Of a stretch of DNA of 39,225 bases, positions 16,837 to 25,464 are shown piece by piece. Position numbers and translations under genes: made by a program. Source of the DNA: DATMGU01 sp035555315 (lineage in GTDB: Bacteria > Pseudomonadota > Alphaproteobacteria > ATCC43930 > CGMCC-115725); NCBI GenBank assembly GCA_035555315.1, contig DATMGU010000111.1:1-39225 (forward strand). The letters are read 5' to 3'. The notes beneath the pieces are model-generated. The model was not told where the DNA came from and did not search any database. It saw only the letters and a program-made list of their open reading frames with translations. Each line of letters begins with the position of its first letter. Position 1 is the stretch's first letter.

Positions 16837-17757
16837 CTAATCAGCTTGCGGCATGCCCTGGGGCACGATCGTCGTGACGATCGACTGGTCGAGCGCCTCG
16901 TAAGTGGCATAGCCGATCGTCGCGTAAAGCTCCGTGCGGGTCTGCATGCGGTCGATCAGCTTCTGCGCACCGCCGTCGCGCCGGATGGCGGCGTAAAGCT
17001 CGCTTTGGGCCTTGGCGGCGCAGCGTAGGGCGCTGACCGGCCAGATCACCATGCGGTAGCCCATCGCCTCGAACTCGGCGGCGGTGAAGAAGGGCGTGCG
17101 GCCGAACTCGGTCATATTGGCGAGCAGCGGGACGCCGGGCATGCGCCGGGCGAATTCCCGGAACATTTCGGCGTTGTAGAGCGCTTCGGGAAAGATCGCG
17201 TCGGCGCCCGCCTCGACATAGCGCCGCGCCCGGGCGACCGCGCCATCCATGCCCTCGCTGGCGGCGGCGTCGGTGCGGGCGATGATATAGAGATGCCGCC
17301 TGGCCCGGGCGGCGGCATGCACCTTGGCCGCCATGTCCTGGGCATCGGCCAGCTTCTTGTCATTGAGGTGGCCGCATTTCTTGGGCAGCAACTGGTCTTC
17401 GATATGCACGGCGGCGGCACCGGCCTCCTCGAAGCAGCGCACCATGTGCATGACGTTGAGCGCCTCGCCATAGCCGGTATCGCCATCGACCAGGACGGGC
17501 AGACCCGACCGCGCCGCCTGCCGGATGAAGAAGCAGACCTCGTCCACGGTGATGATGCCCAGATCCGGCAGGCCCATCGACGCGGTCATGGCGGCCCCGG
17601 ACAGATATCCGGCCTCGAACCCGGCCGCCTTGGCCTGCAGCGCCGCGAGACCGTTATGGGTGCCGGGCAGTTGCAGGATGCCGGGGCGTGCCAGCAGGCT
17701 GCGAAAGCGCTCGCCGGCGGGTGCCTCGGGCAGGTCGGTTGCAATCAGATAGGTCAT
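16837..17757 (-). CDS. prpB: 2-methylisocitrate lyase (PrpB) of the PEP mutase/isocitrate lyase superfamily
   Basis: PrpB splits 2-methylisocitrate to pyruvate and succinate in the 2-methylcitrate cycle for propionyl-CoA. The 306-residue product shows the TIM-barrel motifs DGDTGYG (residues 91-97, metal and substrate binding) and LLPKKCGHLN with the catalytic Cys at about residue 128. It also has IIARTDA, IFPEAL, LLANMTEFGRTP and the C-terminal MQTRTELYATIGYATYE found in E. coli PrpB. It follows prpD by 29 bases on the same strand, which supports the role. Related lyases acting on oxaloacetate or 2,3-dimethylmalate share the same motifs, so substrate is likely but not certain. Confidence 0.88.
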   Translation of the reverse strand: MTYLIATDLPEAPAGERFRSLLARPGILQLPGTHNGLAALQAKAAGFEAGYLSGAAMTASMGLPDLGIITVDEVCFFIRQAARSGLPVLVDGDTGYGEALNVMHMVRCFEEAGAAAVHIEDQLLPKKCGHLNDKKLADAQDMAAKVHAAARARRHLYIIARTDAAASEGMDGAVARARRYVEAGADAIFPEALYNAEMFREFARRMPGVPLLANMTEFGRTPFFTAAEFEAMGYRMVIWPVSALRCAAKAQSELYAAIRRDGGAQKLIDRMQTRTELYATIGYATYEALDQSIVTTIVPQGMPQAD

Positions 17758-17786
17758 GGTCGGAACTCCCGATGCTCGTGCGCGCG

Positions 17787-19238
17787 TCAGATGACGTAGA
17801 GATCGACATAGTCGGGCACCGACATGCCTTCGATCGTCGCTTGATCGAGCGATACGTCGAGGATCGCCTGTTGCTGTTTCTGCGGAAACCGGCGGGCGAG
17901 GTTGGTGCGGAATTTCGCTTCGAGCAGCGGGATGCCGTCCCGCCGCCGCCGCTTATGGCCGATCGGATACTCGACGACGACCTCGTCCAGCACGGTGCCG
18001 TCGGTCAGTTCCACCGTCAGCGCATTGGCGATCGAGCGTTTCTCCGGGTCGTGATAATCCCGGGTGAAGGCCGGGTCCTCGACGCAGGTGATCTTCGCGC
18101 GCAATGCGTCGATGCGTGGGTCGGCCGCCACCGCGTCTTCGTAATCCGAGGCGGTCAGCCGGCCGAGGATCAGCGGCACCGCGACCATGTATTGGATGCA
18201 ATGGTCGCGATCCGCCGGGTTATCCAGCGGGCCGGACTTGTCGATGATCCGGATGCAGGCTTCGTGGGTGCGGATGGCGATCCGCTTGATGTCGGCGGCC
18301 GACCGGTCCATTTCGGCCAGCCGGCCGTGCAGGGTGATCGCCGCCTCGACGGCGGTCTGGGAATGGAACTCCGCCGGGAAGGAGATCTTGAACAGCACGT
18401 TTTCCATGACGTAGGAGCCGTAGGGGCGCTGGAATTCGAACGGCTTGCCGCCGAACGAGACGTCGTAGAAGCCCCAGCCCTTGGCGGTGAGCGCCGAGGG
18501 ATAGCCCATCTCGCCGGTCTTCGCGATCAGCGCTAGGCGCACCGCCCGGCTGGTGGCGTCGCCGGCCGCCCAGCTCTTGCGCGAGCCGGTATTGGGCGCG
18601 TGCCGATAGGTCCGCAGCGACTGGCCATCGATCCAGGCGAGCGACAGGGCGTTGACGATCTCGGCATGGCTGAGGCCGAGCAGTTTCGCCACGACCGCCG
18701 TCGAGGCGACCTTGACCAGCACCACATGGTCGAGCCCGACCTTGTTGAACGAGTTTTCCAGCGCCAGGCAGCCCTGGATCTCATGGGCCATGATCATGGC
18801 TTCCAGCACGGCGCGCATGGGCAGCGGCGGCTTGCCGGCGGCGACGGCGTTGCGCGACAGCCAATCGGCGACCGCCAGGATGCCGCCCAGATTGTCCGAG
18901 GGATGGCCCCATTCCGCGGCCAGCCAGCAATCGTTGAAATCCAGCCAGCGGATCATGGTGCCGATGTTGAAGGCGGCCTGCACCGGGTCGAGCTGGAACC
19001 GGGTGCCGGGCACCCGGGCGCCGTTCGGGGTGAGCATGTCCGGCACGATCGGTCCCAGCAGCTTGGTGCAGGCCGGATATTCCAGTGCTTCCAGCCCGCA
19101 GCCCAGGGTGTCGATCAGGCAGTTGCGCGCGGTCTCGAAGGCGAGGTCGCTGTCGATCCGGTAGCCGGTGACGTAATCGGCGATGTCGACCAGGACCTGG
19201 TCGGGGGCGGGACGGTTTGTGGCGATCGGCGCGGACAT
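17787..19238 (-). CDS. prpD: MmgE/PrpD family 2-methylcitrate dehydratase
   Basis: PrpD dehydrates 2-methylcitrate to 2-methyl-cis-aconitate and can rehydrate it. The 483-residue product is the expected length, with DTLGCGLEALEYPACTKLLGPIVP and FQLDPVQAAFNIGTMIRWLDFND near the N-terminus, WGHPSDNLGGILAVADWL, and the C-terminal SRKSWAAGDATSRAVRLA and SFPAEFHSQTAVEAA blocks typical of PrpD. It lies between the GntR regulator gene (19-base gap) and prpB (29-base gap) on the minus strand, forming a regulator-prpD-prpB operon. No 2-methylcitrate synthase (prpC) is in the window. Confidence 0.92.
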   Translation of the reverse strand: MSAPIATNRPAPDQVLVDIADYVTGYRIDSDLAFETARNCLIDTLGCGLEALEYPACTKLLGPIVPDMLTPNGARVPGTRFQLDPVQAAFNIGTMIRWLDFNDCWLAAEWGHPSDNLGGILAVADWLSRNAVAAGKPPLPMRAVLEAMIMAHEIQGCLALENSFNKVGLDHVVLVKVASTAVVAKLLGLSHAEIVNALSLAWIDGQSLRTYRHAPNTGSRKSWAAGDATSRAVRLALIAKTGEMGYPSALTAKGWGFYDVSFGGKPFEFQRPYGSYVMENVLFKISFPAEFHSQTAVEAAITLHGRLAEMDRSAADIKRIAIRTHEACIRIIDKSGPLDNPADRDHCIQYMVAVPLILGRLTASDYEDAVAADPRIDALRAKITCVEDPAFTRDYHDPEKRSIANALTVELTDGTVLDEVVVEYPIGHKRRRRDGIPLLEAKFRTNLARRFPQKQQQAILDVSLDQATIEGMSVPDYVDLYVI

Positions 19239-19257
19239 GGATGGGCTCCGGGGTGCT

Positions 19258-20004
19258 TTACGGCTTCGGGACGGATGGCTTGTTCGGGATAGCCGGCTTG
19301 GCGGTGCGCTGGGCGAGGGCGGCCTCCAGCATCTCGCGGGCGCCGGCGATGTGCCGGCGCATGGTCAATTCGGCCATGTCGGGATCCCGCTCCTCGATCG
19401 CTTCCAGGATCCGGCGATGCTCGATCAGGACGCGCGCGCCGCGGCCGGGCAGGTCCTTGGTCTGCGACCGGTAGAAGCGGAGCAGCGGATAGAAATCGTC
19501 GCAAAGCAGCGCGATCAGCGTCGGATTGCGGCTGGCTTGGGCGATCAGAAAGTGAAAATCGTCATCGGCGGATTTGCGCGCGTAAAGCCGCAGCGCATCC
19601 GGCCCGACCAGATCCGCCTCGTAGCGTCGGAACGCCGCCCGCAGCGCCGCGAGATCGGTGGCGGTCGCCTGTCGTGCCGCCTCCCGGGCGGCGACACCTT
19701 CGAGCGCCTCGCGTACGATGAAGATCTCGTGCAGCAGGCGAGGCGACATCTCGGCCACCCGGGCGCCGAGATGCGGCACGCGGGTCACCAGCCGACGTTC
19801 CTGCAGGCGATGCAAGGCCTCGCGCAGGGGACCGCGGCTGACGCCGTAGCGCCGTGCCAGCACCGGTTCGCTCAGCTTGCTGCCTGGTGTCAGGTCGCCG
19901 GAAATGATGGCGTCGCCGAGCTGCTGAAACAACTGCTGCGCCAGCGTGCGGCCGGCGTCGTGCGATGTCCCGTCATCGGGAAGTCTGTCGACAATCTGTG
20001 CCAT
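19258..20004 (-). CDS. GntR-family regulator, FCD (FadR) subfamily
   Basis: The 248-residue protein has an N-terminal winged helix (LSEPVLARRYGVSRGPLREALHRLQERRLV) and a C-terminal all-helical FCD ligand domain with the metal-site pattern (REALEGVAAREAA, DDDFHFLIAQ, EHRRILEAIEERD). It starts at ATG 20004, directly opposite the MFS gene, and is the first gene of the gntR-prpD-prpB unit. It probably represses both directions and responds to a tricarboxylate or acyl-CoA intermediate. An 11-bp palindrome in the divergent gap is its likely operator. Confidence 0.92.
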   Translation of the reverse strand: MAQIVDRLPDDGTSHDAGRTLAQQLFQQLGDAIISGDLTPGSKLSEPVLARRYGVSRGPLREALHRLQERRLVTRVPHLGARVAEMSPRLLHEIFIVREALEGVAAREAARQATATDLAALRAAFRRYEADLVGPDALRLYARKSADDDFHFLIAQASRNPTLIALLCDDFYPLLRFYRSQTKDLPGRGARVLIEHRRILEAIEERDPDMAELTMRRHIAGAREMLEAALAQRTAKPAIPNKPSVPKP

Positions 20005-20060
20005 GGCCCTTGTCTATGACTCGAAAATTGGCCCGTCAAGGTCGATGGGCACATTTTCTG

Positions 20061-20076
20061 TTGACACTGTTACAGT
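20061..20076. promoter_or_regulatory. Candidate GntR operator overlapping a -35 box
   Basis: ACTGT-T-ACAGT (20066-20076) is a perfect 11-bp palindrome with the GT-N-AC core expected for FadR-type GntR proteins. It overlaps a consensus TTGACA at 20061-20066 that points toward the MFS gene. A matching -10 is not obvious. The site lies 62 bases upstream of the GntR start and 86 bases upstream of the MFS start. Confidence 0.5.
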
Positions 20077-20161
20077 ATCTCTGGCCCATAAGCGAAAGTT
20101 CCTAGAAAACAACAACCCGGTCCGGAGACGGAAAATTGCGGGTGAAGCTATGGGGGGAAGC

Positions 20162-21550
20162 ATGCCGACACTCACGACGGACGCCGCGGCCATCGCGGCT
20201 CGGTTGGATCGCCTGCCGGCATCGCGCCATGTCTGGCGGCTGGTCGTGCTGCTGTCGCTGGGCGGCTGTTTCGAGTTCTACGACCTGTTCATGACCGCCT
20301 ATGTGACGCCGGGCTTGATCCGCAGCGGCGTGTTCAGCGGCACCGCCAAGGGCCTGTTCGGCTTGAGCGACCAGGCGACTTTCGCCGCCGCGACCTTCGC
20401 CGGCTTGTTCCTCGGCACCATCATCTTCTCGCAGCTGACCGATCGGCTGGGTCGCCGCACGATCTTCACCTTCTCGCTGTTGTGGTACACGGCGGCGACC
20501 ATCGTCATGGCGTTTCAGGATACCGCCATCGGCATCGATGTCTGGCGGCTGATCTCGGGCATCGGCATCGGCGTCGAGCTGGTCACGATCGATACCTACA
20601 TCACCGAACTGATGCCGAAGCACTTGCGCGGCCGCGCCTTCGCCATCAACCAATTCATCCAGTTCCTGGCGGTGCCGATCGTGGCCTTTCTGTGCTACCT
20701 GCTGGTGCCGATCGACCCGATGGGCATGCCGGGTTGGCGCTGGGTCATGCTGATCGGCGCCGTCGGCGCGGTGTTCGTCTGGTTCATCCGGGCGGCGGTG
20801 CCGGAATCGCCGCGCTGGCTGGCGCTGCATGGCCGGCTGACCGAGGCGGATCGGGTGACGGCCGAGATCGAGTGGCGGATCATCGACGAACTCGGGCCGC
20901 TGGAGCCGCCGAGCCAGGTGCCGGTCGAGGAAGAGGGTCAAGGCCGGTTTTCGGAAATTCTGCGGTCGCCCTATCTCGGCCGCACGATCATGCTGTCGGT
21001 CTTCAATTTCTTTCAGACCATCGGTTTCTACGGCTTCGGCAATTGGGTTCCGTCGCTGCTGGCCGCCCAGGGCGCCAGCGTCACCAAGAGCCTGCAATAT
21101 TCCTTCATCATCGCCATCGCCTATCCGATCGGCCCGCTGATCTGCAGCACCTTCGCCGATCGGTTCGAGCGGAAATGGCAGATCGTCGCGGCCGCCATCG
21201 GCACGGCATGCTTCGGCCTGCTGTTCTCCCAGCAGAGCGAACCTATGGCGCTGATCACCTTCGGCGTGCTGATCACGCTCAGCAACAACCTGTTGTCTTA
21301 TGCCTATCACGCCTATCAGGCGGAGCTGTTCCCGACCCGGATCCGTGCCCGGGCGGTCGGCTTCGTCTATTCCTGGAGCCGGCTATCGACCGTGGCCACC
21401 AGCTTCATGATCGCCTTTTTCCTGCAGGATTTCGGCACGATCGGCGTGTTCGCCTTCATCGCCGCCAGCATGGGCATGGTCGTCATCGCGATCGGCATCT
21501 TCGGTCCGAAGACCCGCAACTTGGCGCTGGAGGAGATCTCGGGCGCCTGA
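20162..21550 (+). CDS. MFS metabolite:proton symporter
   Basis: The ATG at 20162 is preceded by GGGGGAAG and gives 462 residues (MPTLTTDAAAIAARL); the frame is open much further upstream without support. About 12 membrane segments are visible. The MFS loop motif appears as SQLTDRLGRRTIF between helices 2 and 3, and the second half carries the typical repeat (FADRFERKWQ). The opening CFEFYDLFMTAYV is typical of metabolite:H+ symporters for organic acids, such as the aromatic acid and citrate or proline groups. It is divergent from gntR-prpD-prpB, so a carboxylate precursor of that pathway is the likely cargo. The substrate is inference. Confidence 0.9.
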   Translation: MPTLTTDAAAIAARLDRLPASRHVWRLVVLLSLGGCFEFYDLFMTAYVTPGLIRSGVFSGTAKGLFGLSDQATFAAATFAGLFLGTIIFSQLTDRLGRRTIFTFSLLWYTAATIVMAFQDTAIGIDVWRLISGIGIGVELVTIDTYITELMPKHLRGRAFAINQFIQFLAVPIVAFLCYLLVPIDPMGMPGWRWVMLIGAVGAVFVWFIRAAVPESPRWLALHGRLTEADRVTAEIEWRIIDELGPLEPPSQVPVEEEGQGRFSEILRSPYLGRTIMLSVFNFFQTIGFYGFGNWVPSLLAAQGASVTKSLQYSFIIAIAYPIGPLICSTFADRFERKWQIVAAAIGTACFGLLFSQQSEPMALITFGVLITLSNNLLSYAYHAYQAELFPTRIRARAVGFVYSWSRLSTVATSFMIAFFLQDFGTIGVFAFIAASMGMVVIAIGIFGPKTRNLALEEISGA

Positions 21551-21568
21551 GGGGATCTCCAGGCGCCC
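21541..21568. terminator. Hairpin across the MFS stop codon
   Basis: GGGCGCCTG (21541-21549) pairs with CAGGCGCCC (21560-21568) around a 10-base loop. It overlaps the TGA of the MFS gene and lies in the convergent gap before the lactonase gene. There is no T run afterwards, so intrinsic termination is uncertain; it may serve as a bidirectional roadblock or 3' stabiliser. Confidence 0.45.
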
Positions 21569-21662
21569 GAGGAAACCTTGGGCCGGTAGGGCGGTCGAGC
21601 GATTTTCCCTGTTAAACGCCTGTCGCCCGGAAGGTTCACATCGATCGCGCAAAAGCCGCGCG

Positions 21663-22766
21663 CTACGGCAGGTCGATGATCTCGACCCAATTCGGGTTCT
21701 TGCCGACGGGATAGCGTTGCAGCGCCTTCAAGCCGCCTGTCTCGCCGTCGATGGCGTAAACCGTGGCGGAGTCGGATTTCTGGCCGACGGCGACGAGAAA
21801 TTTGCCGCGAGGATCGAGGTTGAAGCCGCGGGGCTGGGTTTCCGTGGCGAAATTCCCCGCCGGGGTAAGCGTGCCGGTCGCGGCGTCGATCCGATAGGCG
21901 GCGAGCGTGTTGGAGGTGCGCTCGGCAGCGTAGAGGAAGCGTCCATCCGCGGTGATGTGGAGGTCGGAGGCGGCGGGTGCCGCTCCCTTGAAATCCGGCG
22001 GAACGGCGCTCACCGTGCCGATCAGCGTCAACGTGCCCTTATCCGCGTCGAAGCGGTAGGTGTTGACCGTGCCGTCGAGCTCGTTGGTGCCGTAGACGAA
22101 CCGGTTGGTCGGATGGAACGCGATGTGGCGCGGACCGGCGCCCTGCTTGGTCTCGACGAAGGGCGGATCGTTCGGCGTCAGCTTTCCACTCGCGGGATCG
22201 AAGCGGTATTGCAGCACGATGTCGCCACCGAGATTGGTCGCGAAGACATAGCGGTTCGACGGGTCGGCCTGCGTCGAATGGGCGTTCTTGCGGGTCGCGA
22301 TCACGTCCACCGGCTCCGCCAGCACGGCGCCTTGAGGCCCGATCGGGTTGACCGCGATCTTGTGGCCGGTATAGGAGGCGCTGAACAGGAAACGGCCGGT
22401 CCTGTCGGTGGCGATGTTGGCCATGTTGTCGGGGAGGGGCACGGTCGAGAGCAAGCCGAGCTTGCCGGTGGCCGGGTCGATCGTGAACGAGCTGACCGAG
22501 AAGGGCTCCGAGCGCAGCGACGCATAGAGGTGGTGCCGATCCGGCGAGATCGCCAAGGGCATGACCGTGCCGGTGGTCGGTGTCTTGTCGATCAGCGTCA
22601 GGCCGCCGGATTGCGCGTCGAGCGCCATGACGTAGATGTCGCGGCTATCGGCGTTGGAGATATAGGCAACCGTCGCGGCGCTAGCGTGGTTAGGCACGAC
22701 GGCCCCAAATATGCCTGACAGGGCTACCAGGGCCGTGGCGCCGGCGATTACGGGTTTCGCATTCAT
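21663..22766 (-). CDS. Secreted seven-bladed beta-propeller lactonase
   Basis: The 367-residue product has a Sec signal peptide with likely cleavage after ASA at residue 30, then the lactonase family (6-phosphogluconolactonase YbhE-like) propeller. Repeated blade motifs include DAQSGGLTLIDKTPTTG, DPATGKLGLLSTVPLP, DPASGKLTPNDPPFV, and GAGPRHIAFHPTNRFVYGTNELDGTV. It would act in the periplasm, perhaps opening aldarate lactones before uptake. The gene is last in the galactarate operon, 55 bases after garD, with a strong GGGAGG ribosome-binding site. Being exported, it is unlikely to be the cytoplasmic pentose-phosphate enzyme. The exact lactone is inferred from neighbours only. Confidence 0.85.
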   Translation of the reverse strand: MNAKPVIAGATALVALSGIFGAVVPNHASAATVAYISNADSRDIYVMALDAQSGGLTLIDKTPTTGTVMPLAISPDRHHLYASLRSEPFSVSSFTIDPATGKLGLLSTVPLPDNMANIATDRTGRFLFSASYTGHKIAVNPIGPQGAVLAEPVDVIATRKNAHSTQADPSNRYVFATNLGGDIVLQYRFDPASGKLTPNDPPFVETKQGAGPRHIAFHPTNRFVYGTNELDGTVNTYRFDADKGTLTLIGTVSAVPPDFKGAAPAASDLHITADGRFLYAAERTSNTLAAYRIDAATGTLTPAGNFATETQPRGFNLDPRGKFLVAVGQKSDSATVYAIDGETGGLKALQRYPVGKNPNWVEIIDLP

Positions 22767-22821
22767 GGATAATCCTCCCCTTTTTTATTGATTAGGCCGA
22801 TATGGGCCGGTTCGTCGCGAG

Positions 22822-24366
22822 TCAGGTGATCGGCGCGGGATTGAACAAGGCCAGATCGTTGAAGAGGCCCCAACGATCCGACCAGGGCTTGGTACGGCCG
22901 CTGGCGACGTCGAGGATGAGGTGGAATATCTCCCAGCCGACATCCTCGATGGTGGCGTCTCCGGTGGCGATGCGGCCGGCATCCACGTCGATCAGATCCG
23001 ACCAGCGTTGCGACAGGTCGGTCCGCGTCGACACCTTGATGACCGGCGCGGCCGCGAGACCATAGGGCGTGCCTCGTCCCGTGGTGAACACCTGCAAGGT
23101 CATGCCGGAGGCGAGTTGCAGCGTGCCGCAGACGAAATCGCTCGCGGGTGTGGCGGCGAAGATCAACCCCTTTTGTCGAACGCGCTCGCCGGGCGAAAGC
23201 ACGCCGACGATCGGGCTCGATCCCGATTTGACGATGGAGCCCAACGCCTTCTCGACGACATTGGCGAGGCCGCCCTTCTTGTTGCCGGGCGATGGATTGG
23301 CGCTGCGATCGGCGCCGCCCTTGCGCAGATACTCGTCATACCACGCCATCTCGCGGATCAGGGCGCGGCCGACATCCTCGTCGATCGCGCGCGGCGTCAG
23401 CAGATGAATGGCGTCGCGCACCTCGGTAACCTCCGAGAACATCACGGTGGCGCCGGCCCGCACCAGGAGATCGGCGGTAAAGCCGAGTGCCGGGTTGGCG
23501 GTGACGCCGGAGAAGGCGTCGCTGCCGCCGCATTGCAGGCCGATGACGAGGTCGGCGGCGGGACAGGGTTCCCGCCGGCGTCGATTGAGCTTGGCGAGGC
23601 GGTCGTCGGCCATGGCCATGATGCCGTCGATCATGGCGCCGAAGCCGTGGAACGCCTCGTCCTGCAGCCGCACGATGCTGTCCGTGACGCCCTCGGGCAG
23701 AAGCCGCTCGGGCAGCAGCTTTTCGCAGCCGAGGCCGACCACCATGACCTCGCCGCCGAAATTCGGATTCTGGGCCAGGCCCTGCAGCGTGCGGATCGGC
23801 ACGACGGCCAGCGGCGCGTTGATCGCGACGCCGCAGCCATAGACGTGGTTCAGGGCGATGACGTCGTCGACGTAAGGGTATTTGGGCAGCAACTGGTCCT
23901 TGATCCGCTTCACGGCGAAATCGAGGGTGCCTGCCACGCATTGGACGCTGGTGCTGATCGCCAGGATATTCTTGGTGCCGACCGACCCGTCATGGTTGCG
24001 GTAGCCGTCGAAGGTATAGCCGTCGAGCGGGGGCAGGGCCGCCGGTATCCGAGTCGCCAGCGGCAAGTCGTCGAGGGCGGGTGCCGCCGGCAGCCGGACT
24101 TTCGCCTCGTCGATCCAGCCGCCCTGGGGAATCGCCTGGGCGGCGTGGCCGATCACCTCGCCATAGCGCTTGATCGCGTCGCCTTCCGCGAGGTCGACGA
24201 GGGCGACCTTATGCCCCTGCGGGATGTAGTCGCAGAGGACGAGGCCGTCGGGAAACCGCGTCTTCGCGGGCAGGCCGAACGAATTGACGATGATGGCGAC
24301 GTTGTCGTCGTCATGCAGCCGGATGTAGCGCGGCGCCTGTGCGGTGATCGCCATCGGCTCGGACAT
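22822..24366 (-). CDS. garD: Galactarate dehydratase (UxaA family)
   Basis: GarD removes water from galactarate (mucate) to give 5-dehydro-4-deoxy-glucarate. The 514-residue product aligns closely, by eye, with E. coli GarD. Shared stretches include DNVAIIVNSFGLPAKTRFPDG, IPQGHKVALVDL, GYRNHDGSVGTKN, HVYGCGVAINAP, NPNFGGEVMVVGLGCEKL, and MQCGGSDAFSGVTANPALG-like (here LQCGGSDAF). The C-terminal ANPSPGNKKGGLANVVEKALGS and DVASGRTKPWSDRWG blocks are also present. The N-terminal SAF-like domain spans about residues 10-85. An AGGAGG site precedes the ATG. It is 28 bases after kdgD, the next enzyme in the pathway. Confidence 0.96.
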   Translation of the reverse strand: MSEPMAITAQAPRYIRLHDDDNVAIIVNSFGLPAKTRFPDGLVLCDYIPQGHKVALVDLAEGDAIKRYGEVIGHAAQAIPQGGWIDEAKVRLPAAPALDDLPLATRIPAALPPLDGYTFDGYRNHDGSVGTKNILAISTSVQCVAGTLDFAVKRIKDQLLPKYPYVDDVIALNHVYGCGVAINAPLAVVPIRTLQGLAQNPNFGGEVMVVGLGCEKLLPERLLPEGVTDSIVRLQDEAFHGFGAMIDGIMAMADDRLAKLNRRRREPCPAADLVIGLQCGGSDAFSGVTANPALGFTADLLVRAGATVMFSEVTEVRDAIHLLTPRAIDEDVGRALIREMAWYDEYLRKGGADRSANPSPGNKKGGLANVVEKALGSIVKSGSSPIVGVLSPGERVRQKGLIFAATPASDFVCGTLQLASGMTLQVFTTGRGTPYGLAAAPVIKVSTRTDLSQRWSDLIDVDAGRIATGDATIEDVGWEIFHLILDVASGRTKPWSDRWGLFNDLALFNPAPIT

Positions 24367-24394
24367 TATTGATCCTCCTATCGCCGGGGGTCGT

Positions 24395-25345
24395 TCATTC
24401 GGCGGCGGCGGAACGTCCGGCGAGATCGAGCCGAGCGAGCCCGGCGACCAGGGCGGCCACCTCTGCCGTCTCGGCGTCGCTGAGATCGGTCAAGGGGGAG
24501 CGAACCGGTCCGGAATCGCGGCCGATGACCTTCATGCCGGCCTTGATCATCGACACGGCATAGCCCTTCTTGCGGTTGCGGATGGCGATGAGCGGCAGGA
24601 TGAAATCCCGCAGGCCCGCGAGGACGGCCGCGTGATCGCGACGGCGCACCGCCGCGTAGAACCAGGTCGAGAACTCCGGAACGAAGTTGAAGACCGCGGA
24701 GGAATAGGTCGTCACGCCCATGTCGAGATAGGGCAGGGCGAAGGTTTCCGCCGTGGGCAAGCCGCCGATATAGGTGAGGCGGTCGCCCATCCGGGAATAG
24801 ATGCGCATCATCAGCTCGATATCGCCGATGCCGTCCTTATAGCCGACGAGGTTGGGGCAGCGCCGGCACAACCCCTCGAGCGTCGTCTCGTTCACGATGG
24901 CGTTGTCGCGGTTGTAGACGATGACGCCGAGCTTGGTGGACGCGCAGACCGCCTCGATATGGGCGGCGAGGCCGTCCTGCTCCGAGGTGATCAGATAGGG
25001 CGGCAGCAGCAGGATCCCGTCGGCGCCGGCGCGCTCGGCGGCGGCGGCCAGGTCCTTTGCCATGGCCGTGCCATAGCCGGCGCCGGCGATGACCGGAACC
25101 CGGCCCTTGGTCTCGTTCACGGCGACGGTGACGATCTTTTCGATCTCGGTCGCGGTCAGCGAGAAGAATTCCCCCGTGCCGCCGGCGGCGAACAAGCCGG
25201 CGACCTCATAGCCGCACAGCCAGTCGAGATTGGCGCGATAGCGCTCCTCGTTGAACGACATGTCGGCGTGGAAAGGCGTCACAGGGAAGGACAGAAGTCC
25301 CGAACCGATCTGCTGAGCCATTTCCTTGGGGGTCATTCCGCTCAT
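24395..25345 (-). CDS. kdgD: 5-dehydro-4-deoxyglucarate dehydratase (KDG dehydratase)
   Basis: KdgD converts 5-dehydro-4-deoxyglucarate to 2,5-dioxopentanoate, CO2 and water. The 316-residue product belongs to the DapA/NAL aldolase superfamily: GGTGEFFSLT (residues 55-64) is the carboxylate-binding motif, VIVYNRDNA places the catalytic Tyr at about 144, and LVGYKDGIGD the Schiff-base Lys at about 170. The opening IGSGLLSFPVTPF and the run SSAVFNFVPEFS are typical of this enzyme rather than dihydrodipicolinate synthase. GAGGA precedes the ATG. It sits directly upstream of garD, as expected for an oxidative hexarate route to 2-oxoglutarate. Confidence 0.94.
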   Translation of the reverse strand: MSGMTPKEMAQQIGSGLLSFPVTPFHADMSFNEERYRANLDWLCGYEVAGLFAAGGTGEFFSLTATEIEKIVTVAVNETKGRVPVIAGAGYGTAMAKDLAAAAERAGADGILLLPPYLITSEQDGLAAHIEAVCASTKLGVIVYNRDNAIVNETTLEGLCRRCPNLVGYKDGIGDIELMMRIYSRMGDRLTYIGGLPTAETFALPYLDMGVTTYSSAVFNFVPEFSTWFYAAVRRRDHAAVLAGLRDFILPLIAIRNRKKGYAVSMIKAGMKVIGRDSGPVRSPLTDLSDAETAEVAALVAGLARLDLAGRSAAAE

Positions 25346-25464
25346 GGTGGGTCCTCATCTGGGAGTCAGTCTGGCGGGGCGGCGCGAGACGCACCCCCGC
25401 ATATCGTTTCGGCCGCTAGTCTATCGCCGACATCAATTCAACGCTAAGCCAAAAGCTGGATCGA

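Noticed and set aside
22921..24372. 483-codon plus-strand frame opposite garD
   Set aside because: It is antisense to a near full-length GarD match and has no recognisable motif.
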